Shown: one piece after another, positions 27,681 to 36,807 of the stretch | Layout: each line of letters begins with the position of its first letter | How positions within the stretch are numbered: the stretch's first letter is position 1 | From: Candidatus Paceibacterota bacterium | GTDB taxonomy: Bacteria; Verrucomicrobiota; Verrucomicrobiia; Limisphaerales; UBA8199 | Direction: 5' to 3' | DNA: 64,000 nt | Assembly: GCA_035452965.1 (NCBI GenBank) | Contig: DAOTCE010000006.1 | Location: 113,159-177,158 of the forward strand | Notes under the pieces: generated by a model | What the model was told of the DNA's origin: nothing | Databases searched by the model: none | Seen by the model: only the letters and a program-made list of their open reading frames with translations | Position numbers and translations under genes: made by a program

Positions 27681-28633
27681 TATGCAGCCTCCTTCGCCGT
27701 GTCGGGCATGGTGATGCTCCGAAAGACCTCGTCGAGCCGGCCTTCCTCGGTCTGCAGCTGTTCAATCTGCCATTCGCGGGCCGCCTCGCCAATCGCCTGC
27801 GCCAGGGCTCCGTTGGCGCCGCTCTTCGGAAAGGCCCGCACCGTCACGCGCCCTTCGGCCTCCTCTACCACCGTCACCCGCTTAACCAGCGGCACCTGAT
27901 ACAACTTGCTGCTAACCGCACTGGCTGCCGCGCCTTTAACCCGCAGCGTCACAGCGCCGGCCCACTCCGACTTCTGCCGAAGTTCCTGCGGCGTGCCATT
28001 CGCGACAATCTTGCCCCGATCAATGATGATTGCCCGCGAGCACGCCGCGTCCACTTCCTCCAGGATGTGCGTCGAGAAGATGATCGCCTTCTTCTCTCCC
28101 ATTCGCCGGATTAACTGCCGCACCTCGTGCTTCTGGTTCGGGTCCAGTCCGTCCGTCGGCTCGTCCAGGACCAGCACGTCGGGATCGTGAACGATGGATT
28201 GAGCGAAGCAGGTGCGGTGACGATACCCTTTGGAGAGGGTCTCGACACTTTGGTGCAGCACCGCTTCCAGGAAGCACATCTCCACGACGCGGTTGACGGC
28301 TTGCTTCCTGGCATCGCCGCGCAGGCCGCGAATCTCCGCCGCGAAATTGAGAAAGCCATACACCGTCATGTCCGTGTACGCGGGCGCGTTTTCCGGCAGG
28401 TAGCCGATCAAACGCCGCGCTTGAATCGGGTGCTCGACGATGTCAAAGCCTCCAACGGTGACCGAACCGCCGGACGGCGGCAGGAAACCTGTGATCATGC
28501 GCATGGTGGTGGACTTGCCGGCGCCATTGGGGCCGAGGAAGCCCAGCACCTCGCCACGGTTGATCGCAAACGAGACGTCATCTACCGCCCGCTTGGTCCC
28601 GAAAACTTTTGCCAGATTCTGAACCTTAATCAT
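27680..28633 (-). CDS. ABC transporter ATP-binding protein, GldA-like
   Basis: 317 residues. Walker A is GPNGAGKST near residue 35. The signature region reads LSKGYRHR, where most ABC proteins have LSGGQ; the GldA/NatA-like group often shows this variant. Walker B plus D-loop is VLVLDEPTDGLDP, and the switch His lies in IIFSTHILEEV. The C-terminal extension past residue 220 is usual for exporters of this group. It is the first gene of the operon. A MITE-like palindromic element lies 75-183 bp upstream of its start. Confidence 0.93.
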   Translation of the reverse strand: MIKVQNLAKVFGTKRAVDDVSFAINRGEVLGFLGPNGAGKSTTMRMITGFLPPSGGSVTVGGFDIVEHPIQARRLIGYLPENAPAYTDMTVYGFLNFAAEIRGLRGDARKQAVNRVVEMCFLEAVLHQSVETLSKGYRHRTCFAQSIVHDPDVLVLDEPTDGLDPNQKHEVRQLIRRMGEKKAIIFSTHILEEVDAACSRAIIIDRGKIVANGTPQELRQKSEWAGAVTLRVKGAAASAVSSKLYQVPLVKRVTVVEEAEGRVTVRAFPKSGANGALAQAIGEAAREWQIEQLQTEEGRLDEVFRSITMPDTAKEAA

Positions 28634-28707
28634 ATCGATTCTTCACATTCATCCGAAAACGACCGGTGGAGATAACCTGTTTAGGCCAAAGAGTAAAGTG
28701 TCTTCTT

Positions 28708-28816
28708 CACCAAATCGTAAGCCCTCAATCTGGTAGGGCGCTTTCGCCGAAAGCACCACCGTTTGGCCGCCTCGGCAATACAGCCCTGCCCAGGATTGAG
28801 GCCTTACACCAAATCG
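28708..28816. mobile_element. MITE-like palindromic element with 10-bp direct repeats
   Basis: An 89-bp core (28718-28806) starts TAAGCCCTCAATC and ends GATTGAGGCCTTA, giving terminal inverted repeats matching at 12 of 13 positions. It is flanked exactly by CACCAAATCG on both sides (28708-28717 and 28807-28816), which looks like a 10-bp target-site duplication. A second inner hairpin (CTTTCG-CCGAAAG) lies within. There is no coding capacity, so a transposase would have to act in trans. It sits in the 340-bp gap upstream of the GldA operon and could carry or disrupt its promoter; the rest of that gap shows nothing I recognise. Confidence 0.65.
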
Positions 28817-28973
28817 CCCGCCCGCACAGTTGCAGCCTGCGGGGCCTGTTCGGCAGATTTGGATTAAATTCGGGCATTTCTGTTCAAAAAAACTTAAGGG
28901 CAAGTGTGATCCGACGCGGCGAGCCGTCTTCAGCTTCCAGATTCAGGCCTCCGGACCGGCCACTTCCCCTGCC

Positions 28974-29357
28974 CTACAACCGCTCCCGCCCCGCGTAACC
29001 GGCATCCAGTTCGTGCCAAAATTCAACGTCCTCTTCGTCTTTCTCCCAGCACAAAAAGACCTCCTTCCCGCCGATTATAGCCGGGAAATCCACCAAGCCA
29101 CGCTCAATGTCCTTGACCTGAATATCGCGCCGCCGGAATTCCGCCATTGCTTCCGCCACGTCAGCGATAGCCCTGATCCGCGTGTCCACCAGGTTGCCCC
29201 CCAGATCGCAGCCCGGAGACATCAGCCCGCCAATGCGCTGTTCAAGCTTCTCCAATTCGGCGTGCAGTTCGGCAAGCCGTTTCAGCCACTGCCGGATTTC
29301 GGGCAGCAGTTTCCGGGCTTCATCCCGAGTGTAGTGTGTTTGGAATTGGTAGGCCAT
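28974..29357 (-). CDS. DUF2203 family protein
   Basis: 127 residues, the usual size. The family pattern is clear: YTRDEARKLLPEIRQWLKRL, then a coiled-coil segment with LEKLEQRI, then KDIERGLVDFPAIIGGKEVF and LCWEKDEEDVEFWHELDAGY. DUF2203 proteins are small, soluble and uncharacterised. The start MAYQFQTHYT fits the family N-terminus. It lies 36 bp downstream of the TPR gene on the same strand. Confidence 0.9.
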   Translation of the reverse strand: MAYQFQTHYTRDEARKLLPEIRQWLKRLAELHAELEKLEQRIGGLMSPGCDLGGNLVDTRIRAIADVAEAMAEFRRRDIQVKDIERGLVDFPAIIGGKEVFLCWEKDEEDVEFWHELDAGYAGRERL

Positions 29358-29393
29358 GGAATTCGCATTTCGATGCTGGGCTGCCCTTTCGAC

Positions 29394-31091
29394 TCATTTG
29401 GAGCCGCCCGCCTGGATCTTCTTCCGCACTTCCTCACTCGGTTCGATGGATAGAGACTTGCGCCAGGCCTCCCGCGCCTTGTCAATTTGTTTGAGCGCGG
29501 CGTAAATGTCACCGAGGTGATCATAGACCGTGGCGTCTGGTTGCTCGATCAACTCCGCCGCCTGCAACGCGTAGGGCAGCGCCTCGCCGGGCTGGCCCTG
29601 CTTGAAAAGCACCCATGCCATGCTATCAAGGAATGCCGCGTTCCTCGGTTCCGCCTTGACGGCCTTCTCAATCAATTCGCGTGCCCGTTCAAGTTTCTCC
29701 CCGCGCTCCGCCCACATATAGCCAAGATAATTCTGCGCCTCGGCGAAGCCGGGCGCGAGCTGCAGGCACCTCTCGAAGTATTTCTCAGCCTGGGCATAAT
29801 CTCCCTTCCGCTCACAGGCCGCCCCCAGCCGGAAGTAGAAATCCTCGTTCAATCGGCCCGGGTCCGTGACCTTGGCGATGACCTCGGCGGCCAGAAAATG
29901 CCGCGAGGCCTCCGCATACGCCTTCTTCCGGCTGTAGGCTAGCCCGCTGTAATACTCCAGCGCGAAGCTCTGGGCAAACTTCTGCCGCGCCTTTTCCAGC
30001 GTCGCCAGGGCCTCACCGACCTTGTCTAACTCAATTTGCGCCAGCGCCAGGTAATAGTAGGCAGGTTCCTGGTCGGGGCGCAGCACCAGCATCTTGCTGA
30101 AATGGTCGGCAGCTTCCGCCGGCTTCTTGTCCTCCAGCGCCATGCGGCCCAGGTAATAGTATGCTTGCGGATTGGTCGGGTCATCGCGCAAAATAGCTTG
30201 GAGCTGTTCGCTCGCCCGCTGGTGGTCGCTGCCGTGCAGGTAGATGGAAGCCAAATTGGCCCGCACCCGCTCCTCCACCAGCGGCAAGTCCGGCGGGTCC
30301 TTCAGCACTTCGAGATAAAACTGCGCGGCCTGATCTGATTCACCCAACAGGTTGAAGCCATCCGCCAGCTTGAGGCGCGACAGCGGGGTGCCGGGCCCCA
30401 GCCTGGCCGCGCGGTTAAGCAACTCCAGCGCCTTGGCGTTAGCATCTGACCGTTGCGTTGGCGCTTGCAGTCCAACTGCCGCGCAGAGTTCGGCTGCGCC
30501 GATCAGAAAGTCAGCTTCCGCGTCTGGTTGCTGTGCGGCCTCCGACAGCACTTGCAGCGCTTCCACTGGTTGCTTCTTCCCGAGGTAAACCTGGCACAGG
30601 TTTTGGTAGCCGGTCAGCGAAGCGGGCGATTTCTCGATCGCCTGACGGTTGGCGGCGAGAGCCTCATCGGGCTCATCGAGTTGTGCGTAAATCAAGCCCA
30701 GGCGCCCATAAATCTCGCCCGATGCATTGGGCCGCTGGGCCGCGCGTGTCACCAATTCGAGGGCTTTCTGCGGCTGCTTGTTCCGCAGCAGCCGGGCGGA
30801 GACTTCCAGCATGAGCGTTTCGTCGTCGGGGTCCAGCAGTGCCGCCTCGTAGTAATCCTCATCCGCTTCGGCCGAGTTTCCGTCCACCTCGTGTATGACG
30901 CCAGCGGCGTAACGGGCGTGCGCCCGGGCCAATCGCTCGGCCGCTTTGCTGTCCACCTGTTCGCGTTCCGAGACATCCTGGGCCTGGCCATCGGGCCTGC
31001 CGGGCTGCCGCGTGGGCACGGAGCCGCATCCAGCCACCAGCATGCTGCTCGCAGCCACGGCCGCCCACAGATTCCAATGACGGCAAAGCAT
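29394..31091 (-). CDS. TPR-repeat lipoprotein
   Basis: 565 residues, starting at ATG 31091 (a GTG at 31106 would add five residues). A lipoprotein signal is present: MLCRHWNLWAAVAASSMLVA followed directly by the lipobox GC. After a polar linker come about 12 tetratricopeptide repeats with the W/L-G-Y-A-P spacing, for example NPQAYYYLGRMALEDKKPAE and FAEAQNYLGYMWAERG. It is likely an outer-membrane or periplasmic scaffold for protein complexes; the partners are unknown. The bS22-like gene lies downstream in coordinates but upstream in transcription. Confidence 0.85.
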   Translation of the reverse strand: MLCRHWNLWAAVAASSMLVAGCGSVPTRQPGRPDGQAQDVSEREQVDSKAAERLARAHARYAAGVIHEVDGNSAEADEDYYEAALLDPDDETLMLEVSARLLRNKQPQKALELVTRAAQRPNASGEIYGRLGLIYAQLDEPDEALAANRQAIEKSPASLTGYQNLCQVYLGKKQPVEALQVLSEAAQQPDAEADFLIGAAELCAAVGLQAPTQRSDANAKALELLNRAARLGPGTPLSRLKLADGFNLLGESDQAAQFYLEVLKDPPDLPLVEERVRANLASIYLHGSDHQRASEQLQAILRDDPTNPQAYYYLGRMALEDKKPAEAADHFSKMLVLRPDQEPAYYYLALAQIELDKVGEALATLEKARQKFAQSFALEYYSGLAYSRKKAYAEASRHFLAAEVIAKVTDPGRLNEDFYFRLGAACERKGDYAQAEKYFERCLQLAPGFAEAQNYLGYMWAERGEKLERARELIEKAVKAEPRNAAFLDSMAWVLFKQGQPGEALPYALQAAELIEQPDATVYDHLGDIYAALKQIDKAREAWRKSLSIEPSEEVRKKIQAGGSK

Positions 31092-31170
31092 ACGGTAAAA
31101 CGCCACCCGCCCCGTTCCGGCAGCGGGTGGCGCTGAATCGGCAACTCGGCGGCCCCGCAGGGCCTCCGCG

Positions 31171-31272
31171 CTATTTCTGCCAGGTGCGCTTCTTGTGACG
31201 ATGCGCCCTCAGCTTCTTGCGCCGTTTATGCTTATTGATCTTCGCTTTCCGTCGTTTCTTCAATGAGCCCAT
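31171..31272 (-). CDS. Small ribosomal protein, bS22/mS38 (AURKAIP1/COX24, DUF1713) family
   Basis: 33 residues starting at ATG 31272: MGSLKKRRKAKINKHKRRKK and a tail ending KKRTWQK. Both the length and the Lys/Arg pattern (MGSxxKKRRKxxxKHKxRKxLR) match the 33-residue bS22 of actinobacteria and the C-terminal domain of mitochondrial mS38. Family knowledge places it on the small ribosomal subunit, near helix 44. An in-frame extension up to 31383 exists but lacks the family's start. It is easily missed because of its size. Confidence 0.8.
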   Translation of the reverse strand: MGSLKKRRKAKINKHKRRKKLRAHRHKKRTWQK

Positions 31273-31509
31273 AGGCAGTATGTTTGATTCTATTACCGCT
31301 GGCCGACCGTATGCAAGCCGCAGGTGGCGCCCGCGCCGGCCCGCAACTTCCTGCGCAACCCAGCCGATCATGCCATCGGCCATACCGTGCGGGATGTCGG
31401 CACCAAGGTCAAGCCTGCTGGCAATAGCACCGGAAAGCCGGAAGGCGAACTATCGCCACGGCAGCACCCGGGGCAGTTAATGCCCGCCCCGTTCTGCAAC
31501 GCTGGCGGC

Positions 31510-33384
31510 TCAGCGCTTCTCCAACTCCAGCAGGGTCACGGAATTCGGCTGCAGGACTTGCTGCCAGGTGAACGCTGGCTGGTTGTTCTCGCCGGTCCGG
31601 CTGACAGCAAGCTCGGCTTTGCTCTGGTCGTTCCAGGCGTTGCTATGAGTGGCGTCCACCGTGGATTCCCGCCAGCGACCGGCTTTCAGGGCCGTGGGGA
31701 GCGGGTCAAGGCGAAGGCGGACGGTCCGCCGTAACGGGTAGCGGTCGCGGAAGTTCACCAGGACAATCGCCAGGCGAGCTTGCCCGGCGTCCCAGGCGGC
31801 GGCGGCGGAGACATCATCGTCGGTGCCCGTGACGCGAAGCCAGTTGCCACGCAGGCCGTTGAAGACCTTGGCGACGTTATAGGAGGCCTTGGGCAAATTA
31901 TCCTTCATCAGCAGGCTGTAATCGCCGCGGAAGCCAAGGTCGCCCTGCTTGACATAGAAGAAGCACGGGCGGTCAATGCCCGCGGGGAGGAAGGCCCGGG
32001 TGATGGAGTTGGCGCACCAGGCGGCACCCAGCTCGTGGTCTTGCGGCCGGTCCGCCCACCAGGCTTCGTTCCATTCAGTGATCATGAAGGATGCGACCGT
32101 GCGCTTCAGCTCAGGGAAATCGGCCAGGTAGGTGCGAAAGGCTTCTGCTTCCTTGACGATGATCTCGGGCGGCTGGAAGTACTCATGCCAGCTCACAAAA
32201 TCGAGAGGCAACTTCTGTTGCTGGCACCAGAGCATCAGGCCGCGAGCAAAGCCTTTGCCATGCTGACAATGGCCGTGCTCCGAGTTCTCGAACGGGCCAC
32301 TGGCAAGGGCGGGGCCGCCGATCTTCGCCTGCGGATCCGCGCGCCGCACGCCGCGGGCAGTGGCGCGGTAAAGCTTGCAGTAAGCCTCGAAGCGGCGAAC
32401 GACTCCGTGGTCCGTCTGCTCCTTGCCCAGCGCCGTGTTGTAGAGTTGCTGGAAGGCGTCGCTGCCGGTGTCCTCGGGACCGGGCTTGAGCCAGCCGGTG
32501 TTGACCTCGTTCCACACCTCCCAGAAGGGGATGCGTTTACCGCGTTGCAGACTGCGCTGGGCAGCCTGGAAGCATAGCTCCTCCCAGGCGGCGTAATCCC
32601 GGGGCGCGCTCTGGCGCTCGCCGTTGGGCACGGCGTCGAGGACTTGCGGCATGTAGGAAACAGCCATTATGGGGTCCGCGCCGATCTTGTTGATGAAGTC
32701 CACGCGGCGGTCGAAGTCCGACCAGTCATAGACCAGGTTGGTCCCCTGCCCTGTCTTGAGAACGCCGGTGAAGACGTTGTCCATGCGGAACCATCTGAAG
32801 CCGCCCTCCTTGAGCTTGCGCGCCGTCGCGTCCTCGTAGTCTGACACGCCGCCACCCTGGCTGAGGCCGACAATACCATCGGGGACCTTGCCTGCCGGAT
32901 GCTGCGCGTCAACCGTCAGAACCAGTGGCTCTTTGGCGCGCCAGGAATCAATGATCACCCAGTTGGCCTGGTCAAACCTGTCGCCACCTTGGACGTGCGC
33001 ATACACCTGGATGGCGACGCGCACCCTGGCGCCAGGCGCGGCAGCTTCGCTCAGAATGAGGAGGGCGGGATGATCGTTGTCGAAGCGAGCCTGCAGGACG
33101 TCGTTGACCCAGGCCTCGCCGCCGTCGGCGCAGTTGATCTGCAGGCCCACCACCTTGCCGGCGGTGGCTTCGTTGCCGATGTGGCCGGGAATCTCCAACT
33201 CGGCCACCAGCCAGCGGAACTTCTGGTCGTCGGGACAGGCGTCGCCGAGTTTAATGGGAGTGCCTTCGGAGAAATTCCTGGGGGGCTGCGTTTGGCGCTG
33301 GTCGCTGGGTGACAGAACACGCCACTGCGCCGAAGCAGTAATGGCAATTGTCAGGAGCGCGGCGGTGCACAAGGAGCGAACCAT
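31510..33384 (-). CDS. GH39-like secreted glycoside hydrolase (clan GH-A)
   Basis: 624 residues from ATG 33384, where a signal peptide begins (MVRSLCTAALLTIAITASAQ). An earlier ATG at 33435 is equally possible and would add 17 residues. An N-terminal beta domain (about 20-170) precedes a TIM barrel. The acid/base is probably the Glu in FWEVWNEVNTGW and the nucleophile the Glu in SFMITEWNEAWW, the two-glutamate arrangement of clan GH-A. A C-terminal beta domain follows. It may cleave xylosides, arabinosides or related polymers; the specificity is open. It follows the HEAT protein at 33442-35412 in a MocA-HEAT-GH run on the same strand. Confidence 0.75.
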   Translation of the reverse strand: MVRSLCTAALLTIAITASAQWRVLSPSDQRQTQPPRNFSEGTPIKLGDACPDDQKFRWLVAELEIPGHIGNEATAGKVVGLQINCADGGEAWVNDVLQARFDNDHPALLILSEAAAPGARVRVAIQVYAHVQGGDRFDQANWVIIDSWRAKEPLVLTVDAQHPAGKVPDGIVGLSQGGGVSDYEDATARKLKEGGFRWFRMDNVFTGVLKTGQGTNLVYDWSDFDRRVDFINKIGADPIMAVSYMPQVLDAVPNGERQSAPRDYAAWEELCFQAAQRSLQRGKRIPFWEVWNEVNTGWLKPGPEDTGSDAFQQLYNTALGKEQTDHGVVRRFEAYCKLYRATARGVRRADPQAKIGGPALASGPFENSEHGHCQHGKGFARGLMLWCQQQKLPLDFVSWHEYFQPPEIIVKEAEAFRTYLADFPELKRTVASFMITEWNEAWWADRPQDHELGAAWCANSITRAFLPAGIDRPCFFYVKQGDLGFRGDYSLLMKDNLPKASYNVAKVFNGLRGNWLRVTGTDDDVSAAAAWDAGQARLAIVLVNFRDRYPLRRTVRLRLDPLPTALKAGRWRESTVDATHSNAWNDQSKAELAVSRTGENNQPAFTWQQVLQPNSVTLLELEKR

Positions 33385-33441
33385 CGGTCGCAGCAATTCA
33401 ACGACACCCCGCAGTCGAACACAGACAGGCCACATTCCAGG

Positions 33442-35412
33442 TTACTTGCCACCCACCTTGGTCTTGGCCTGGTCGCCGAGTTCCTTGGCGCGTTTGGCCA
33501 GGTCGGCGTTGGCTGTCGAGCCGCACACCTTGTCGAGCACCTCGGCGAGCCGGGGCGCCAGCTTCGCCGCATCCGCGCTTTTCAACAGCATGTCGGAAAC
33601 ATTCACCGCGGCCGTGGCGGCCTCTTCCTTTGTGCCCGGTTCGTCCAGATGCGGCGCGACCAGGTCGAACGCCTCGACGGAGGCAATGCCGCCCAAGGCA
33701 GCCAGCAGCAGCCTTTTCTCCTCGTCCTTCTGGGTCAAAGCCGCCGCCTCGCGGCACATCGCCAGGCGCTTGTCCACCGGCAGGTCGGCCTGCCCCGCCA
33801 GGCGCAGGTAACCGCGCAGGCAAATCATCTTGTCGGTCGGGTTAGAGGCGGCCTTTGCTGCCTCAAGCAGGTGCGGCGCGGCGTCAGCGGTGCTCCAGGC
33901 GCCCAGCGCGCGAATAGCGGTGGCGCGCACCTCGGTGTTGGGATGCTGGACGGCTCCCCGAACGGCTTTGAGAGCCTTTTCGCCTCCGACTGCTCCCAGC
34001 ACGCGAACCAGGGCGCACTGTTGGGCAGGCGGGGCTTGCGTCAAGCGGCCTTCGACCTGGCTGACGCACGAAGCAGGATCCTGCGCCCTCAAGCAGGCAG
34101 CGCTAAGGGCCTGCTCGGCCGCCTCCAGGTCTTCGGAACTCGCCGCCCGAACCAAGAGGTCAAGCAAGCGCGGGACTTCGGCCGATCCGGCCAGTTCGCC
34201 GAGCCTCTTGGTGGCAGCAACGCGCAGCTTGAGGTCCGGTCCGCCCGCGGCATCGAATAGAGCGGGAATGGCCGCAGTCATGCGCCGCCGCGCGATGAGG
34301 TCCAAAGCGCTGGCGCGGCGCGCGGCTGGACCGTCCGCAAGCATCTTGATGATGGCGGCGTCCGCGTCCTTGCCGGGGAGGCCGCCCAGGCTTTCCTGGG
34401 CCGCTGCGGCGATGTCCTTGTCTGGATCATCCATCAACTCCACAAATACTGGCAGCGCCGAGGCATCGCCGAATTGAGCAATGGCACGAACGGCTGCCAG
34501 CCGGGCGCTCTTGTCCCCGCTCCGGGCGGCGGCGAACAGGGCGGGCAACGCCGCGGCGTCGCCCCGCTGGGCAAGGGTCTGCATCAACAGAATTTGGCGT
34601 TCGGCCGGGATTGTTGGCAGCTCGCCGGCCAGAAGTCGCGTGACCTCCGGGCCCGGCATCTCCTGCGCGCTGCGAACCGCGGCGGAGAAAAGCGCGAAAT
34701 TGCTGTCCCGCAATGTTGCCTTTAGCAGCGGCAGGCCATCCGTCTGTCGCGTAAGAATGGCCCCACGCACGGCCGCGGTGCGCACCTGGTGCGGCGCCGC
34801 TGTGGCACGCAGACGATCGTAAATCGCCACCGCCTGCTTGCGATTGCCCTTGCCTGCCTGCGTTTCCGCGCAGCGAAGCAGCCCCTCGCACAACGCGAGC
34901 TGGTTGGCGGCGGAGACAGCCGGCAAGGCATCCAGGAGCGCTTTGCCGGCGGCAGGAGTGCCGATGCTGCCCAGGGACCTTGCCGCGGCCTGGGCCACGT
35001 CGTTGTCGGGAGCCTGGAGCAGCTTGGTCAGGAGCTTTACGGCCTTAGGATCGCGGCGCACGCCAATGCTGCCGACGACGCCAGCGAGCAGGCGGCCCTG
35101 GAGTTTGCCAGCCGCGTCGCGCAACGCTTTGTCCACCGAGGAGCCGGGGATCGGCTCCAAACCGTAGCGGGCCATATGGGAAAGCTGTTCGTCCGACAGC
35201 AGCGCAGCCAGCGGCGCCACGGCGTCACTGGTGCCGATGCGGGCCAGCTCGCGGCAGGCGTCCGCCTTCTCCTTCTGAGTGGCGCCAGACTCCAGGACGG
35301 CAACTTGCTTCTTAACCAGCTCTTTAGTCGTAAGCGGGGCGCTTTCTGCCAGGCAGGCAGTCGCACAGGCGATGGTCAGGGTGAGGGTCAGGGAATGACG
35401 AATGAGATGCAT
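33442..35412 (-). CDS. Secreted HEAT-repeat protein, paralogue of 1190-3655
   Basis: 656 residues with a signal peptide (MHLIRHSLTLTLTIACATAC, cleavage near LAESA). The remainder is a HEAT/armadillo-like helical solenoid (VRATAIRALGAW, ARLAAVRAIAQFGDAS). The first 200 residues parallel the protein at 1190-3655, including the shared LL-DEQLSH-ARY-LE segment, but this one lacks the C-terminal beta domain. It lies 18 bp downstream of a Tat-exported MocA oxidoreductase, repeating the pair at 3-5 kb, and just upstream of the GH39-like gene. The function is unknown. Confidence 0.75.
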   Translation of the reverse strand: MHLIRHSLTLTLTIACATACLAESAPLTTKELVKKQVAVLESGATQKEKADACRELARIGTSDAVAPLAALLSDEQLSHMARYGLEPIPGSSVDKALRDAAGKLQGRLLAGVVGSIGVRRDPKAVKLLTKLLQAPDNDVAQAAARSLGSIGTPAAGKALLDALPAVSAANQLALCEGLLRCAETQAGKGNRKQAVAIYDRLRATAAPHQVRTAAVRGAILTRQTDGLPLLKATLRDSNFALFSAAVRSAQEMPGPEVTRLLAGELPTIPAERQILLMQTLAQRGDAAALPALFAAARSGDKSARLAAVRAIAQFGDASALPVFVELMDDPDKDIAAAAQESLGGLPGKDADAAIIKMLADGPAARRASALDLIARRRMTAAIPALFDAAGGPDLKLRVAATKRLGELAGSAEVPRLLDLLVRAASSEDLEAAEQALSAACLRAQDPASCVSQVEGRLTQAPPAQQCALVRVLGAVGGEKALKAVRGAVQHPNTEVRATAIRALGAWSTADAAPHLLEAAKAASNPTDKMICLRGYLRLAGQADLPVDKRLAMCREAAALTQKDEEKRLLLAALGGIASVEAFDLVAPHLDEPGTKEEAATAAVNVSDMLLKSADAAKLAPRLAEVLDKVCGSTANADLAKRAKELGDQAKTKVGGK

Positions 35413-35430
35413 AGTTGTTATAATTGGAAA

Positions 35431-36807
35431 TTACGCAGATTCGATTATCCAAGGCTCCCGCATCGCGCGGGAGCGGAGGCGGTTGGCCTCCGGGTCGTTG
35501 ATGAACTCCTCTTTCACAGGGTCATACTTCATGTCGCGCTTGAGCCACATGCAGATGTTGGCGGCGTGCACGGTGGACATGGAGCGGTGCATGACTTCGG
35601 GATTGGCCACCGTGGGACGGCGCGACTTGATGCAGTCAAACAAGTTCCGCACATGGCTCATCGGGCGGCCCGTGCGCGCCATGTAATCCTTGACCAGCTT
35701 GGAGAAGTCGGCCAGCAGCGCGGGCGATGAGGCTTCCGGCTTGGAGTAGCCGTCGGCCACTGCCACCCACCCTTCCGAGCCCTCGTAGCGGACCCCGCAC
35801 GAGCCGTGCCACCACTGCTCGCCGCGGGATAGAATCATCTTCACGCCGTTGGGAAAGACGGTAACCATGCCATCGCCCGTGGGGTTGTTGACGTAGCCGT
35901 AACGGACCGCAGAGGTATCCGCAGCCCCCATCGCGACTTGGCATTGCCCGAAGGTGTGGGCGCCCCACTCGCCGATGCAGCTGGTGTGAAAATCATAGTA
36001 GCCACGCCAGCCGCCGCGCGTGTAGGCGGCATTGTAAGGCCGCCAGGGACACGGCCCCAGCCACTGGTCCCAGTCCACCTCATCCTTAGCCGGCTCGGGT
36101 TCGGCGGGCAGCCAATCGAATTTCATCTCGGCGGCATCCCACGGCGCGATATGCGCCCGAACCGTGTGCACCCGCCCCAGCCGGCCGGTGCGGAGCAGCT
36201 CGTTGGCGAAGGTGAAGTTGTCCTCGCTGAGCCGCTGCAGGCCGGTTTGGTAGATGCGCCCGTAGCGCCGCGCCGTCGCGACGACCGCCTGCCCCTCGGC
36301 GATGGTCATCGAAGACGGCTTTTCGGAATAGACATCCTTGCCCGCGCGCATCGCCATGACGGAGGCGGTCGCATGCCAGCGGTCCCCCGTCGCGATAAGC
36401 ACCGCGTCAATGTCCGTGCGCCGGGCCAGAAAGTCGCGCATGTCGCGATACATCGCACAATCCTTGTTGCCATACTGCTCGTCCACCAGCCGCTTGATGG
36501 CCTCGCGCTGGGACTTCTTCGCATCGCAGATGGCGACGAACTGCACATCCTTCTCCGGCAGCATCCACTTTAAGACCCCGGTGCCTCGCCCGCCAACGCC
36601 CAGCCCCCCAAGCACAATCCGCTCGCTCGGCGGCACCAATCCATTCCGCCCCAGCGCCGAGGCCGGGATGAACCAGGGCGCGGCCACCGCACCACCGGCG
36701 ACCACAGCGCGCCGAAGAAAATCCCGGCGGGTTAAGCCTGCCCCCCAGGAGCTACTGGGGGACAGACCGGACGGCCCAGTTGAAGGAGAAGGCTTCTGCT
36801 TAGACAT
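35431..36807 (-). CDS. Tat-exported Gfo/Idh/MocA family oxidoreductase
   Basis: 458 residues. A low-complexity Ser/Pro leader precedes the twin-arginine signal (LTRRDFLRRAVVAGGAVAAP, RR at 27-28). Next come the Rossmann motif GGLGVGGRGTG (about 67-77) and the EKP catalytic motif at 162-164 (YSEKPSSM). It ends PWIIESA. It is the first gene of the apparent MocA-HEAT-GH39 run, so a role in processing a sugar exposed in the periplasm is a fair inference; the substrate cannot be told. Confidence 0.88.
   Translation of the reverse strand: MSKQKPSPSTGPSGLSPSSSWGAGLTRRDFLRRAVVAGGAVAAPWFIPASALGRNGLVPPSERIVLGGLGVGGRGTGVLKWMLPEKDVQFVAICDAKKSQREAIKRLVDEQYGNKDCAMYRDMRDFLARRTDIDAVLIATGDRWHATASVMAMRAGKDVYSEKPSSMTIAEGQAVVATARRYGRIYQTGLQRLSEDNFTFANELLRTGRLGRVHTVRAHIAPWDAAEMKFDWLPAEPEPAKDEVDWDQWLGPCPWRPYNAAYTRGGWRGYYDFHTSCIGEWGAHTFGQCQVAMGAADTSAVRYGYVNNPTGDGMVTVFPNGVKMILSRGEQWWHGSCGVRYEGSEGWVAVADGYSKPEASSPALLADFSKLVKDYMARTGRPMSHVRNLFDCIKSRRPTVANPEVMHRSMSTVHAANICMWLKRDMKYDPVKEEFINDPEANRLRSRAMREPWIIESA

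Noticed and set aside
28649..28903. 84-codon minus-strand frame upstream of the GldA operon
   Set aside because: It is spread across the MITE-like element and has no motif; coding potential looks accidental.
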